Source: Spiractinospora alimapuensis (GTDB lineage Bacteria; Actinomycetota; Actinomycetes; Streptosporangiales; Streptosporangiaceae). Taken from it: a stretch of 64,000 bases of DNA. Position numbers and translations under genes: made by a program. Shown one piece after another: positions 1-8,105 of the stretch; position 1 is the stretch's first letter, and every line of letters starts with the position of its first letter. The stretch is taken from assembly GCF_018437505.1 (NCBI RefSeq), contig NZ_CP072467.1, positions 3,348,001 through 3,412,000 of the forward strand. The letters are read 5' to 3'. The notes beneath the pieces were generated by a model, which was not told where the DNA came from, did no database searches, and saw only the letters and a list, made by a program, of their open reading frames with translations.

Positions 1-606
1 CGGGAGTTCCGTGACACTGGTTCGATCACACCGAGCAGCGCCGCGCTGTCCAACGCCCTGACCCGCTCGCTCGAACAGCGCACCTCCCGCGAGCCGCTGA
101 CCATCCTGGAGGTCGGCGCCGGGACCGGCCCCGTCTCCAAGGCCATCGCCCGCCGCATGGGAACCAAGGACACCCTCGAGCTGGTCGAGTCCAACGACCG
201 GCTCGCCGACCGCCTCCAGGACCTCCTCATCGACGACGACGAGCTCGCGGGGGTCGCGGACCGGGTCAGCCTGCACCGTGCCCGGGTCGAGGAGCTGGAC
301 CGGACGGAGCGTTACGACGTCATCATCTCCGGGCTTCCCTTCGCCAACTTCACGGCCGAGGAAGTCCGGGAGATCATGGAGGCCTACTTCGCGATGCTGC
401 GTCCCGGCGGGACCCTGTCGTTCTACGGCTACCTGGGGACGAAGCAGATCCGCGCCGTCGCGGCCCGACGCGAGGACTACCTCCGTCAGGTGCGCTCGGG
501 GTGGGTCGTGGACGAGTATCTCGCCCGCTACGGCGAGGCCGACGACCGGGTGATCGCCAACGTGCCGCCGGCCTGGATCCACCACCTGCGCAAGCCGCTC
601 GACTGA
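1..606 (+). CDS. Class I SAM-dependent methyltransferase, 5'-truncated by window edge
   Basis: The reading frame is open from base 1 and ends at TGA 604-606, so the N-terminus lies outside the window; the first internal ATG is at 157. About 201 residues are visible. They begin REFRDTGSITPSSAAL and contain the SAM-binding motif I LEVGAGTGPVSKAI at residues 36-49, then an acidic loop LVESNDR and the strand IISGLPFANF. The 'SITPSS' opening and 'SGLPF' motif resemble phospholipid N-methyltransferase and rRNA adenine dimethylase-like enzymes. Substrate cannot be told. A strong hairpin follows the stop. The methyltransferase call is firm, its specificity open. Confidence 0.8.
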   Translation, partial: REFRDTGSITPSSAALSNALTRSLEQRTSREPLTILEVGAGTGPVSKAIARRMGTKDTLELVESNDRLADRLQDLLIDDDELAGVADRVSLHRARVEELDRTERYDVIISGLPFANFTAEEVREIMEAYFAMLRPGGTLSFYGYLGTKQIRAVAARREDYLRQVRSGWVVDEYLARYGEADDRVIANVPPAWIHHLRKPLD

Positions 607-632
607 GCCGCCTGACCGGGGGATCGACAGAG

Positions 633-669
633 CGAGGCGCGTGCCGCGGCGAGAGCGGCACGCGCCTCG
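633..669 (+). terminator. Hairpin terminator after the methyltransferase gene
   Basis: A perfect 15-bp GC-rich stem (633-647 with 655-669) encloses a 7-base loop 27 bases past the stop codon. The T-run behind it is poor, as is usual in high-GC actinobacteria. Confidence 0.65.
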
Positions 670-829
670 TCGTCTATTCGCCTGACGGAGACACGATCTG
701 CCACGACCACCCACCAGGTGAGGGGCGAGGGCACATAAGTCAAGCACTCCCCGATATCGGTGACACGGCAGTGTCACACTACCCATGCAAGTGGTAGATA
801 AGCCGATAATCGGGTTCAATGCGACAAAA

Positions 830-1270
830 TCACCCCAAGGTGATTTTCCGCCCCGCATAGTCGGGGGCGGACTCCCGCAGTCCGGCGAGTGTCGTGGCGA
901 CGCCGTCCGGAAACGGACACGCCCGCGACGCCGACTGGTCGACGTGCAGCGCGAGGAGCTCCTCCGTGGCGACCACGGTTCCGTCCACGGACATCTCGTG
1001 GCTGAACCACAGCTTCTTCGCCGCGTGCCCCAGGACGCGCGTCGTCACCTCCGCCGTGTCCCCGACACCGATGTCCCGCAGGTACCGCACGTGTGCCTCG
1101 ACGGTGTACAACGAGCACCGCGTACGTTCGCGGTACTCCGGCCCCAGACCGATCCGCTCCATCATCGCGTCGGTGGCGAACCCGAAGATCAGGACGTAGT
1201 AGCCCTCACTGAGGTGTCCGTTGTAGTCGATCCACTCGGGCTGGACCACCTGCTGGAACTGTGCGGTCAT
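830..1270 (-). CDS. 4HBT-family acyl-CoA thioesterase, probable betainyl-CoA thioesterase
   Basis: A 146-residue hot-dog fold protein. It has the 4HBT opening [16 protein letters not shown], with the catalytic-region Asp and Asn-Gly-His, and the strand [22 protein letters not shown]. The start is the ATG at 1270, in a 4-base ATGA overlap with the stop of the upstream BKACE gene; the frame is open further upstream but only as a shadow of that gene. In Pseudomonas carnitine catabolism the BKACE enzyme (CdhC) forms betainyl-CoA and a neighbouring thioesterase (CdhB) releases glycine betaine. The same pairing here is the basis for the substrate inference. Another acyl-CoA remains possible. Confidence 0.85.
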   Translation of the reverse strand: MTAQFQQVVQPEWIDYNGHLSEGYYVLIFGFATDAMMERIGLGPEYRERTRCSLYTVEAHVRYLRDIGVGDTAEVTTRVLGHAAKKLWFSHEMSVDGTVVATEELLALHVDQSASRACPFPDGVATTLAGLRESAPDYAGRKITLG

Positions 1271-2154
1271 CGCGCGCTCCGGAGCTTGAGCGTCGCCCGG
1301 GTCTCCTCCGGGCTGGCGACACGGGCTCCGAGGAGTTCGATGATGTTGACGGCCTTCTCGACGAGCTGGCCGTTGGTGGCCTTGACTCCACGGCTGAGAT
1401 AGAGGTTGTCCTCGAGCCCGACGCGGGCGTGCCCGCCCAGCAGGACGGACTGGGCCACCCACGGCATCTGCATCCGCCCGATGGAGAAGCTGGCCCACTG
1501 CGCACCCTCGGGGAGCAGGTTGACCATCGACTGCAGTACCCCGGGGTCGGCCGGGGCGCCATAGGGGATCCCGGTGCAGAGCTGGAACAGGGTCGGATCG
1601 TCAAGAAGGCCCTCGGCGTGCATCTGCTTGGCGAACCACAGGTGCCCGGTGTCGAAGATCTCCAGCTCCGGCCGCACGCCGAGCTCCTGGATCCGCTTCG
1701 CGCCCGCACGCAGCATGTCCGGGGTGGAGACGTAGACGTGGCTGCCGTCGCCGAAGTTCAGGCTTCCGCAGTCCAGCGTGCAGATGTCGGGCAGTAGTTC
1801 CTCGACGTGCGGGAGCCGCTCCAGACCGTTCACCAGGTCCGTGCCCGTGTCGAACGCCATCGGATCGTCCTGGCCGATCACCAGGTCACCGCCCATCCCC
1901 GCGGTCAGGTTGATGACGATGTCGATCCCGGTCTCCTTGATGCGCTCCACCACCTCGCGGTACAGCGCGTTGTCCCGAGACGGCGCGCCGGTCTCCGGAT
2001 CTCGAACGTGGATGTGCACCGCGCTGGCCCCCGCCTCGGCGGCCTCCACCGCCGACGCGGCGATCTGCTTCGGCGTCACCGGCACGTGCTCGCTCCGGCC
2101 GACCGTGTCACCCGCGCCCGTGAGCGCGGCCGTCAGGATCACCTTGTGGTTCAT
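1267..2154 (-). CDS. BKACE-family beta-keto acid cleavage enzyme, probable 3-dehydrocarnitine cleavage enzyme
   Basis: A 295-residue TIM-barrel protein of the BKACE (DUF849) family, which uses acetyl-CoA to cleave beta-keto acids. Visible motifs are [13 protein letters not shown] at the N-terminus, the metal-binding [22 protein letters not shown] and [12 protein letters not shown] chose the ATG at 2154 because known 3-dehydrocarnitine cleavage enzymes begin in the same MNH-V style; GTG 2166 and TTG 2172 are in frame upstream and no start has a clear Shine-Dalgarno. It is coupled to the thioesterase downstream. Inferred reaction: 3-dehydrocarnitine plus acetyl-CoA gives betainyl-CoA plus acetoacetate. 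Carnitine dehydrogenase and transport genes are not in the window. Confidence 0.85.
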   Translation of the reverse strand: MNHKVILTAALTGAGDTVGRSEHVPVTPKQIAASAVEAAEAGASAVHIHVRDPETGAPSRDNALYREVVERIKETGIDIVINLTAGMGGDLVIGQDDPMAFDTGTDLVNGLERLPHVEELLPDICTLDCGSLNFGDGSHVYVSTPDMLRAGAKRIQELGVRPELEIFDTGHLWFAKQMHAEGLLDDPTLFQLCTGIPYGAPADPGVLQSMVNLLPEGAQWASFSIGRMQMPWVAQSVLLGGHARVGLEDNLYLSRGVKATNGQLVEKAVNIIELLGARVASPEETRATLKLRSAR

Positions 2155-2265
2155 CGTCTCGTTCACTGCCAAACACCGCTTTCGTTCGAACTGCTTGAGG
2201 GGAGTGAGAGGTTGTGCGGCGACGCCACGCGGGCGCCGGTGCGGGGCCGTGCCAGCCCCGCCGTG

Positions 2266-3153
2266 TCAGCTCTTCAGGACATCGGCCTCGATCACGCCGT
2301 AGAGCGTCCGACGCATGTCGGTGACCAGGGTGTCCGACTTGCCGACGAGCACCTGGATTCCCAGACCGTCGATCAGCGCCGTCAGCCGTGTCGTCATCGT
2401 CACGACGTCGAACTCCCGGAACGCCCCCCGCTCCTGTCCCTCCCGCAGGGTGTCCGCCAGAACCTCGTGCCACCGCTGGTAGAAGTCCCGGTACAACGCC
2501 CGCATCCGGGTGTCCAGCGAGGCGGCGGCCCACATCTGCAACCAGATGGACCATTCCTGCCGGACGTGCCCGGCGTGGGGAAGCTGGAGGTCGATGAGTC
2601 GGTGCAGCCGCTCCACCGGGTCGGCGATGTCGTGGAGGCCGGCGACCTGCCGGTCGAACGCGACCTGGACCTGGTGTCGAAGAGCGGCGGTGAGCAGAGC
2701 GCGCAGGGTGGGGAAGTAGTAGTGCACCGTCGCCGTGGAGGTCCCACAGGCGGCCGCGACGTCCGCCACCCGTACGGAGTAGTAGCCGGCCTCGGCGATC
2801 AACCGGTGCGTCGCCTCGATGATCTGACGCTCGCGGGAGTAGCCGGGGGCCGGGAGGGGACGTTTGTTCTCCCCGGGGACCGTCCGCGCCGACACCGGTG
2901 CGGCCCGCGGCGAGGTCAGGGACGTGGGCGCGTCCGCGCTCTGCCCGTTGAGGAGCCAGTTCACCGGGACACCCGTGAAATCGGCGATCGTGACCAACTC
3001 GGTCGGCGTGAATCGACGGACACCGGTGAGCGACTTGGAGAGCTTGGTGGGCTCCATCCCGATCGCGTCGCCGAACTGCCGTTGCGAGCGCCCCGACCTG
3101 CGGATCACCTCACGGACCCGCAGTCGGACCTTGTCCAGCACCTCGTCGCTCAC
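2266..3153 (-). CDS. Fused XRE-TetR transcriptional regulator
   Basis: A 295-residue protein with two different DNA-binding modules. Residues about 8-70 form an XRE/Cro helix-turn-helix (VREVIRRSGRSQRQFGDAIG, then SKSLTGVRRFTPTELVTIADF). After a Pro/Ser/Ala linker, residues about 105-155 form a TetR helix-turn-helix (RQIIEATHRLIAEAGYYSVRVADVAAACGTSTATVHYYF). The rest is a BetI/TetR_C-like ligand domain (EWSIWLQMWAAASLDTRM). Start is GTG 3153, with no Shine-Dalgarno, so the transcript may be leaderless. It lies upstream of the BKACE-thioesterase pair on the same strand and is the likely local regulator. A quaternary-amine ligand is inferred from gene context and the BetI-like C-terminus. Confidence 0.88.
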   Translation of the reverse strand: MSDEVLDKVRLRVREVIRRSGRSQRQFGDAIGMEPTKLSKSLTGVRRFTPTELVTIADFTGVPVNWLLNGQSADAPTSLTSPRAAPVSARTVPGENKRPLPAPGYSRERQIIEATHRLIAEAGYYSVRVADVAAACGTSTATVHYYFPTLRALLTAALRHQVQVAFDRQVAGLHDIADPVERLHRLIDLQLPHAGHVRQEWSIWLQMWAAASLDTRMRALYRDFYQRWHEVLADTLREGQERGAFREFDVVTMTTRLTALIDGLGIQVLVGKSDTLVTDMRRTLYGVIEADVLKS

Positions 3154-3242
3154 GGCGGTAGGGTAACAACCCCTGAGCGATTATCGCAACCACTCCACAA
3201 CAGAGAACGGCGTCGACAAGGAACTTCTCCTCGAATCGCCCG

Positions 3243-3266
3243 ACGACTGACTGAACAGTTAGTCGT
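3243..3266. promoter_or_regulatory. Near-perfect 24-bp palindrome, candidate operator
   Basis: Half-sites ACGACTGACTG and CAGTTAGTCGT flank a central AA and match at 10 of 11 pairs. Length and symmetry fit a TetR-family operator. It sits 90 bases upstream of the XRE-TetR start and 153 bases upstream of the kinase start. Confidence 0.5.
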
Positions 3267-3419
3267 TGCCAGGTTCCACGATCACTCCGGCGACCCCTCC
3301 AGAAGCCGCACTGGTGGGCCGACGCGACGATGTCGCGGCCGACGAAACACGGCCTAGACTCGGATGCGTCTCGGTCCCCCTCCCCGTACGCACCCCCGTC
3401 CCAGAGGATCCGCGGAGTC

Positions 3420-5036
3420 ATGAACAGTTCGGATGTCGACGCCGGTCACCTCCTCGCGGACCGGTATCGCCTTGACGAGACGATCGGTACCGGCGGCATG
3501 GGGCGGGTGTGGCGCGGCACCGACACGCTGCTCGACCGCGCCATCGCGGTGAAGGAACTCACCACTCCGGCGAACCTCACCGCGCAGGACGTCGAGGTGC
3601 TGCGCACGCGCATGCAGCGCGAGGCGCGCAGCGCGGCCAAACTCAGCCACCCGACGATCATCACCATCTACGACGTCGTGGAGGAGGACGGCCGTCCGTG
3701 GATCGTGATGGAGCTCATCAAGGGCCCGTCCCTGAGCGACATCATCCGCGGCGAGGGGCCGCTCACCGTCCACCGCGCGGCGTCCATCGCCGCCCAGATG
3801 GCCGGCGCCCTGGCCGAGGCGCACAACCACGGCATCGTGCACCGCGACATCAAACCCGGCAACGTCCTGGTCGCCGCCAACGACAGGGCGGTCCTGACTG
3901 ACTTCGGCATCGCCCACCTCGACGGATCGACCCACCTCACGAGCACGGGCCTGCTCATCGGGTCGCCGAGCTACCTGGCTCCGGAGGTCGCGCACGGGCG
4001 CCCCGCGTCCCCCGCCTCCGACATGTGGGCGCTGGGTGTGACGCTCTTCCAAAGCCTCGAGGGCTCGCTGCCCTTCGACCGGTCCTCGCCGATGTCCACT
4101 CTGACCGCGATCGTCACCGAGGACCTCCCCCACAGCCCCAACGCCGGCCCCCTGCGCCCGCTCCTCGACGCCCTGTGCTCGAAGGAACCGGGCAACCGTC
4201 CCTCAGCCGTCGAGGCCCGCGCCCAACTGCGCGCGCTGCGGGACGCCGCGGCGGCGGCGCCACCGCGGCCGAAGGACACGCGGGAGACCCCTCCCCCCGT
4301 CCCGCCGACACCCCCGGCCCCGAAGCCGGCCCCGGTATACGCGGCCCCCACGCCCGAACCCGGCCCCGAGACGTCCGCGCCCACCGGTAACGGGTTGGCT
4401 CGCGGCGCCACGAGGCGGACGGCCCTGGTCGCCGGTGCCGTCGCGGTCCTCCTGGCGCTCGGTGTCGGCATCGTGGCCCTGGTCAACACGCTGCGTCCCG
4501 ACCCCGAGCCCATGGCGGACGCCGAGGAGGCTCCCGACGAGGAGACCGCCCCGCCCGACGAGGAGGAAGAGGAGCCGGAGGAGGAAGAGGACGACGAGTG
4601 GGACTTCCTGACCCGCCACGAGGACGACAGCGGATTCGCCGTCGACGTCCCGGAGGACTGGGACTACGACCCCGACGGGCAGATGGTCTACTTCCGTAAC
4701 CCGGACGGCGGCTACCTACAGATCGACCAGACCGACAACCCCAACGAGGACGCCGGCGACGACTGGCGCGACCTCGAGAGTCGCATCAACAGCAACTTCT
4801 CCAACTACTCCCTGATCGGCATCGAGGACGTCGACGCCGACTGGACCGACCCCTACGTCAGCGCCGCCGACTGGGAGTTCACCTTCGACGGCAGCGACGG
4901 CGAACTCCACGCCATCAACCGCGGCTTCCACACCGAGGACTACGGCTACGCCCTGTTCCTCGTCAGCCCCGACTCCCAGGACGACAACCACGCCCTCCTG
5001 GACCGCATGGCCGAGTCCTTCGAACCGGCGTCGTGA
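3420..5036 (+). CDS. Membrane-anchored PknB-type serine/threonine protein kinase
   Basis: A 538-residue transmembrane kinase. Residues 16-270 carry the kinase core: glycine loop GTGGMG, VAIK-type lysine in IAVKEL, catalytic HRDIKPGNVLV, DFG in TDFGIAHLDG and the APE-like APEVAHG. A Pro/Ala-rich juxtamembrane segment leads to one membrane span (about residues 343-368, ALVAGAVAVLLALGVGIVALVN). A very acidic Asp/Glu/Pro stretch follows, then an extracellular domain of about 135 residues (SGFAVDVPEDW, YLQIDQTDNPN). No PASTA repeats are present, so the sensor differs from PknB of mycobacteria. ATG 3420 is chosen over upstream in-frame starts because kinase homology begins 25 residues later and GGAG precedes it. 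Confidence 0.93.
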   Translation: MNSSDVDAGHLLADRYRLDETIGTGGMGRVWRGTDTLLDRAIAVKELTTPANLTAQDVEVLRTRMQREARSAAKLSHPTIITIYDVVEEDGRPWIVMELIKGPSLSDIIRGEGPLTVHRAASIAAQMAGALAEAHNHGIVHRDIKPGNVLVAANDRAVLTDFGIAHLDGSTHLTSTGLLIGSPSYLAPEVAHGRPASPASDMWALGVTLFQSLEGSLPFDRSSPMSTLTAIVTEDLPHSPNAGPLRPLLDALCSKEPGNRPSAVEARAQLRALRDAAAAAPPRPKDTRETPPPVPPTPPAPKPAPVYAAPTPEPGPETSAPTGNGLARGATRRTALVAGAVAVLLALGVGIVALVNTLRPDPEPMADAEEAPDEETAPPDEEEEEPEEEEDDEWDFLTRHEDDSGFAVDVPEDWDYDPDGQMVYFRNPDGGYLQIDQTDNPNEDAGDDWRDLESRINSNFSNYSLIGIEDVDADWTDPYVSAADWEFTFDGSDGELHAINRGFHTEDYGYALFLVSPDSQDDNHALLDRMAESFEPAS

Positions 5037-5057
5037 CGTTGGAGCACTTCGTGATCC

Positions 5058-5492
5058 TCAATGCGCGTGCCCGTCCCGAGCTTCCGGACGTTCGACGGCC
5101 ACGAGATTGACGATTCCGGCAAGGCCGCGAAAATCGTCCGGATTGGTGGTGAAGAGCGGAAGACCATGAGCCACAGCGACACTGGCGATCATGAGATCGG
5201 CCTCGCGGCGGCGCGGCTTGCGGTCAACGGCGACGATCGCGGCCACGAGTGCTCCATAGTGTCGCGCGGCCTCAGTGTCGAACGGCAACGGCTGGAACGC
5301 CGCCTCGGTCCGTTGTAGCAACGTTATGCGCTGGACACGTTCAACAGGATCCGCTGTCTGGTGCGGCCCAGCGGACAGTTCCGCGAGAGTGATCGCGCTG
5401 ATCAGCAGCCGCTGGGGCAACTGGCTCCGCTCCAGGCGTGCCAGGTGGATGACGATGTTCGTGTCGACCAAGCCCCGCGCGTACTTTGTCAC
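5058..5492 (-). CDS. VapC-like PIN-domain ribonuclease toxin
   Basis: A 144-residue PIN domain with the acidic catalytic set visible: D10 in GLVDTNIVIHL, E38 in TLAELSAG, D99 in READLMIASVAVAHG and D119 in TTNPDDF. VapC toxins of this type are Mg-dependent endoribonucleases cleaving tRNA or rRNA. The GTG start at 5492 directly abuts the TAG stop of the antitoxin gene, indicating translational coupling. The 3' end lies 21 bases from the kinase 3' end. Third-position GC is lower than in flanking genes, which suggests transfer. Confidence 0.9.
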   Translation of the reverse strand: MTKYARGLVDTNIVIHLARLERSQLPQRLLISAITLAELSAGPHQTADPVERVQRITLLQRTEAAFQPLPFDTEAARHYGALVAAIVAVDRKPRRREADLMIASVAVAHGLPLFTTNPDDFRGLAGIVNLVAVERPEARDGHAH

Positions 5493-5783
5493 CTAACGGT
5501 CCCCGTCCTCGTCGCGCGTGCGCTCATAGGCATCGCCAACGTAAGGGTTGATGAATTCTTCCTGGTCAGCACGGAAGGCGTCACTGTCTATCACAGGCAG
5601 GTCGGCGAACATCGCGATGACGTCGTCAACAGGAACCTCCTGTCTTGGTTGGGTCACTGGAGCCCTGCTGACATACTCTTCGATCGCCGCTCGGGCAACT
5701 TGCTGCATCGAGCGGTGCTCAGTGTGTGCGACGCGACGCAGGGCTTCCACCTGTTCGTCGCTCAGCCGGAGAGTCATTGCCAT
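5493..5783 (-). CDS. VapB-like ribbon-helix-helix antitoxin
   Basis: A 96-residue antitoxin. Residues 1-45 form a ribbon-helix-helix DNA-binding domain (MAMTLRLSDEQVEALRRVA, then SMQQVARAAIEEYVSRA). The acidic C-terminal half (VDDVIAMFADLPVIDSDAF, EEFINPYVGDAYE) is the likely toxin-neutralising tail. It is the first gene of the pair, as expected for an autorepressed toxin-antitoxin operon, and its stop codon touches the toxin start codon. Confidence 0.87.
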   Translation of the reverse strand: MAMTLRLSDEQVEALRRVAHTEHRSMQQVARAAIEEYVSRAPVTQPRQEVPVDDVIAMFADLPVIDSDAFRADQEEFINPYVGDAYERTRDEDGDR

Positions 5784-5859
5784 ACACCGATGGTATCAGT
5801 GGTATCAATCTACGACGGCGATGTGTGCTATCTGCATGCGCCAGTGAGGTGCTGTACCT

Positions 5860-6054
5860 GTGAATACGGGCGACCGGCAACGCCGGGACGAGGACCTCGA
5901 ACGCTACGCCCGTCTCTCGTCAGGCTGGGACTACGAGGTGTGGCAGCTGCAGCACTCCGCGAATGATGCACTTGGATACCATTACCTGCGGTTGATAACC
6001 GCGATCGAAGAGCTGGAGACTGGCTGCGGTATCGAGCGGGAGATCGACGAGTGA
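5860..6054 (+). CDS. Small hypothetical protein
   Basis: A 64-residue ORF from GTG 5860 with GAGG a few bases upstream. The peptide is hydrophilic and helical (RQRRDEDLERYARLSSGWDYE, AIEELETGCGIEREIDE) with no signal or membrane span. I recognise no family. It lies between the toxin-antitoxin pair and the Smr gene in a lower-GC patch. It could be a recently acquired gene or a chance ORF. Confidence 0.4.
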   Translation: MNTGDRQRRDEDLERYARLSSGWDYEVWQLQHSANDALGYHYLRLITAIEELETGCGIEREIDE

Positions 6055-6082
6055 GGGTGGTCTGGGCCATTCCTTCCCCACA

Positions 6083-6118
6083 GGAGTCCGGGGACTCAGA
6101 CTGAATCGCCCCGACTCC
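6083..6118 (-). terminator. Hairpin between the small ORF and the Smr gene
   Basis: GGAGTCCGGGG (6083-6093) pairs with CCCCGACTCC (6109-6118), with one bulged base. It lies 22 bases beyond the Smr stop and 29 beyond the opposing small ORF, so it could end transcripts from both sides. Confidence 0.5.
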
Positions 6119-6139
6119 GGGATTCTCCTCCTCACCACA

Positions 6140-6391
6140 TCAGTGCTTGAAGTGCACGAACAGCCGACCGAAGTTCTTGCTGTCCTTCTCCACCCGGTGG
6201 TAGAGCTGCTTGATCTCCTTCTGGTCGAGGAACCGCAGCACCCGCTTCTTCAACTGGCCTGAGCCTTTGCCGGGGATGATCTCTACGGTCTTGGCCTTCT
6301 TGCGGACCGCCTCTTCCATGATGTCGGAGAGGGCGCGGTCGATGTCGCGGCCCTTGTTGAAGATGTCGTGGAGGTCGAGCTTCAGCTTCAC
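6140..6391 (-). CDS. Small MutS-related (Smr) domain protein
   Basis: An 83-residue stand-alone Smr domain. It opens KLKLDLHDIFNKGRDIDRAL with the characteristic DLH, and carries the glycine loop IIPGKGSGQLKKRVLRFL. Smr domains are nicking endonucleases acting on branched DNA or, in other families, ribosome-associated nucleases. The GTG start at 6391 overlaps the stop of the methyltransferase gene upstream by four bases (GTGA), so the two are co-translated. The longer open frame upstream is a shadow of the methyltransferase gene. Confidence 0.85.
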   Translation of the reverse strand: MKLKLDLHDIFNKGRDIDRALSDIMEEAVRKKAKTVEIIPGKGSGQLKKRVLRFLDQKEIKQLYHRVEKDSKNFGRLFVHFKH

Positions 6392-7236
6392 GGAGTGGGT
6401 CCTTCCGGCTCGGCTGGCGCGGGCTTCTCGGCGACGAAGATGGCGGTTCCGGGAAGGATACGGCCTCGGGTGGGACTCCAGCCTCCCCAGACCTGGTGGT
6501 TGTCCTCCGGCCACTCCGGTTCGATGAGGTCGAGCAGGCGCAGTCCGGCCCGGGCTATCGCGCGTACCCAGTCGCCGGTGGTGTGGTGGTGCTCCACGTA
6601 GACCGCGCGGCCGTCGGTGTCCTCCTCGACGTAGGCACGACGGTCGAAGTAGGACTGGTTGGCGACCAGACCGTGCTCGGTCGGGTCGTCGGGGAAACAC
6701 CAGCGGATCGGGTGGCTCACCGAGAACACGAGCCGACCTCCGGGCCGCAGCACACGTGCGCTCTCCGCGACGGCGTCGTCGGCTCGGGGCACGAAGGGGA
6801 AACCGCCGTATGCGGAGAACACGACGTCGAACGCGGCGTCGGCGAAGGGCAACCGCTGCGCGTCCGCCTGGGCCAGCGGGATCGGATTCCCACCTCCGTG
6901 GTCCCCTCGCCGTGCGTAGCGCAGTTGACCACTGGAGACGTCGATGCCCACCACGCGAGCGACCCTCCGCTGGCGTAGCCATCGCGCACAGGCGGCGGCA
7001 CCACAACCGACCTCGAGCACAGTGGCGTCGCGCAACGTCGCGAGATCACCAAGTAGGTGTTCCCGTGCCTCGTCCAAGCCCTCGGGGCCCCAGACGAAGC
7101 GTCCGTTGAGGAAGTCCCCGTGTTCGGCCTGGTACTCGTCGGCGGACGCGTCCCACCAGAGCCGGTTGGCACGGGCGCTCTCGCTGGCGCCCACCGCGCG
7201 TCGGGCGACCTCGGCGACCTCGACCGGCTCGGTCAT
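6388..7236 (-). CDS. Class I SAM-dependent methyltransferase (Methyltransf_11 type)
   Basis: A 282-residue protein with motif I VLEVGCGAAACARWL at about residues 73-87, the acidic motif VVGIDVSSGQL, QADAQRLPFADAAFDVVFSAYG and the post-motif RVLRPGGRLVFSVSHP. N-terminal WWDASADEYQAEHGDFL is typical of a conserved actinobacterial methyltransferase. The 3' end overlaps the Smr gene and the start overlaps the SURF1 stop by four bases, giving a SURF1-methyltransferase-Smr operon. Substrate unknown. Confidence 0.88.
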   Translation of the reverse strand: MTEPVEVAEVARRAVGASESARANRLWWDASADEYQAEHGDFLNGRFVWGPEGLDEAREHLLGDLATLRDATVLEVGCGAAACARWLRQRRVARVVGIDVSSGQLRYARRGDHGGGNPIPLAQADAQRLPFADAAFDVVFSAYGGFPFVPRADDAVAESARVLRPGGRLVFSVSHPIRWCFPDDPTEHGLVANQSYFDRRAYVEEDTDGRAVYVEHHHTTGDWVRAIARAGLRLLDLIEPEWPEDNHQVWGGWSPTRGRILPGTAIFVAEKPAPAEPEGPTP

Positions 7237-8075
7237 GATGCCCGCTCCCCGTCCAGCTCGACCGACGGCGCGTCAGCTCCGCCGTCCGCCCCCGAGGCCT
7301 CCCGGCCGTCGCGACCCGGCGCGTCGTTCGTCCCCTCGCGGGCCTCGCGCACCTCACGGCGGACCAGGACGACGAGGGCGCCGACCACCAGCGCGGCGAA
7401 CAGCCACCACTGGACGGCGTAGGCGAGGTTCAACCCCCAGTTGTAGCCGTCGACAGTGACCGGGAGCGGTGTCTCGTCCACCGCGGGCTCCAGGCTGAGC
7501 ATCTCGATGTGGCCGCCGAGCACCGGGTACGGCATCTCCTCGGCCAGCGTGGGAACGTCGATGAGCATGACCTGGCCCTCGGGCAGACCGTCCCGGTCCT
7601 GGATGCCCGTCGACTCCGTGGTCTCGCTCGTCTCGGCCCGCCCGGTGACCGTCACGTTCCCTGTCGGGGGCGGGGGCACCTCGGGCCGCGCGTCCGCCGC
7701 CTCAGCCCGGGGCACCCAACCTCGGTTGACGAGCGCCGCCGTACCGTCCCCCGTCAGCAGCGGCGTCACGACGAAGAAGCCCGGCCCGTCGTCGCTGGTC
7801 CTGTTGCGGACCAGAACCTCGTGGTCCGGGTCGAACTCACCCGTGAGCGTGGTGCTGTGCCAGCGGTCGTCCGGCGCGAGGTCACCGTCGACCTCGGTGA
7901 GCTCGTCGAACGCCACCTCCTCGGCGGCGATGTTCTCCTCCTGCAGTTGGGTGGCCGCGAGCCGCTGCTCGAAACGGTCCCACTGCCAGAACCCCAACAC
8001 GACGAACACCGGGACCAGCAACGCGGCCAGCCCGGTGAACGTCAGTATTCGCTGTGTGAACAACACGTGAGGCAC
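7233..8075 (-). CDS. SURF1 family cytochrome oxidase biogenesis protein
   Basis: A 280-residue membrane protein with two spans, one near residues 8-30 (TFTGLAALLVPVFVVLGFWQW) and one near 217-238. Between them lies an extracytoplasmic domain containing VLVRNRTSDDGPGFFVVTPL and ALVNRGWVPR. The C-terminal NLAYAVQWWLFA immediately before span 2 is the SURF1 hallmark. SURF1 proteins help insert haem a into cytochrome oxidase. The start is GTG 8075. A charged C-terminal tail follows span 2. Confidence 0.92.
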   Translation of the reverse strand: MPHVLFTQRILTFTGLAALLVPVFVVLGFWQWDRFEQRLAATQLQEENIAAEEVAFDELTEVDGDLAPDDRWHSTTLTGEFDPDHEVLVRNRTSDDGPGFFVVTPLLTGDGTAALVNRGWVPRAEAADARPEVPPPPTGNVTVTGRAETSETTESTGIQDRDGLPEGQVMLIDVPTLAEEMPYPVLGGHIEMLSLEPAVDETPLPVTVDGYNWGLNLAYAVQWWLFAALVVGALVVLVRREVREAREGTNDAPGRDGREASGADGGADAPSVELDGERAS

Positions 8076-8105
8076 ATAGTCGAGGCTAGGTGACCTCCAG
8101 AGAGG

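Noticed and set aside
1807-3357. 516-codon plus-strand ORF across the BKACE and XRE-TetR genes
   Set aside because: It is antisense to two genes with clear motifs, its translation is Arg/Pro/Gly/His-rich without a family pattern, and it exists only because of high GC3.
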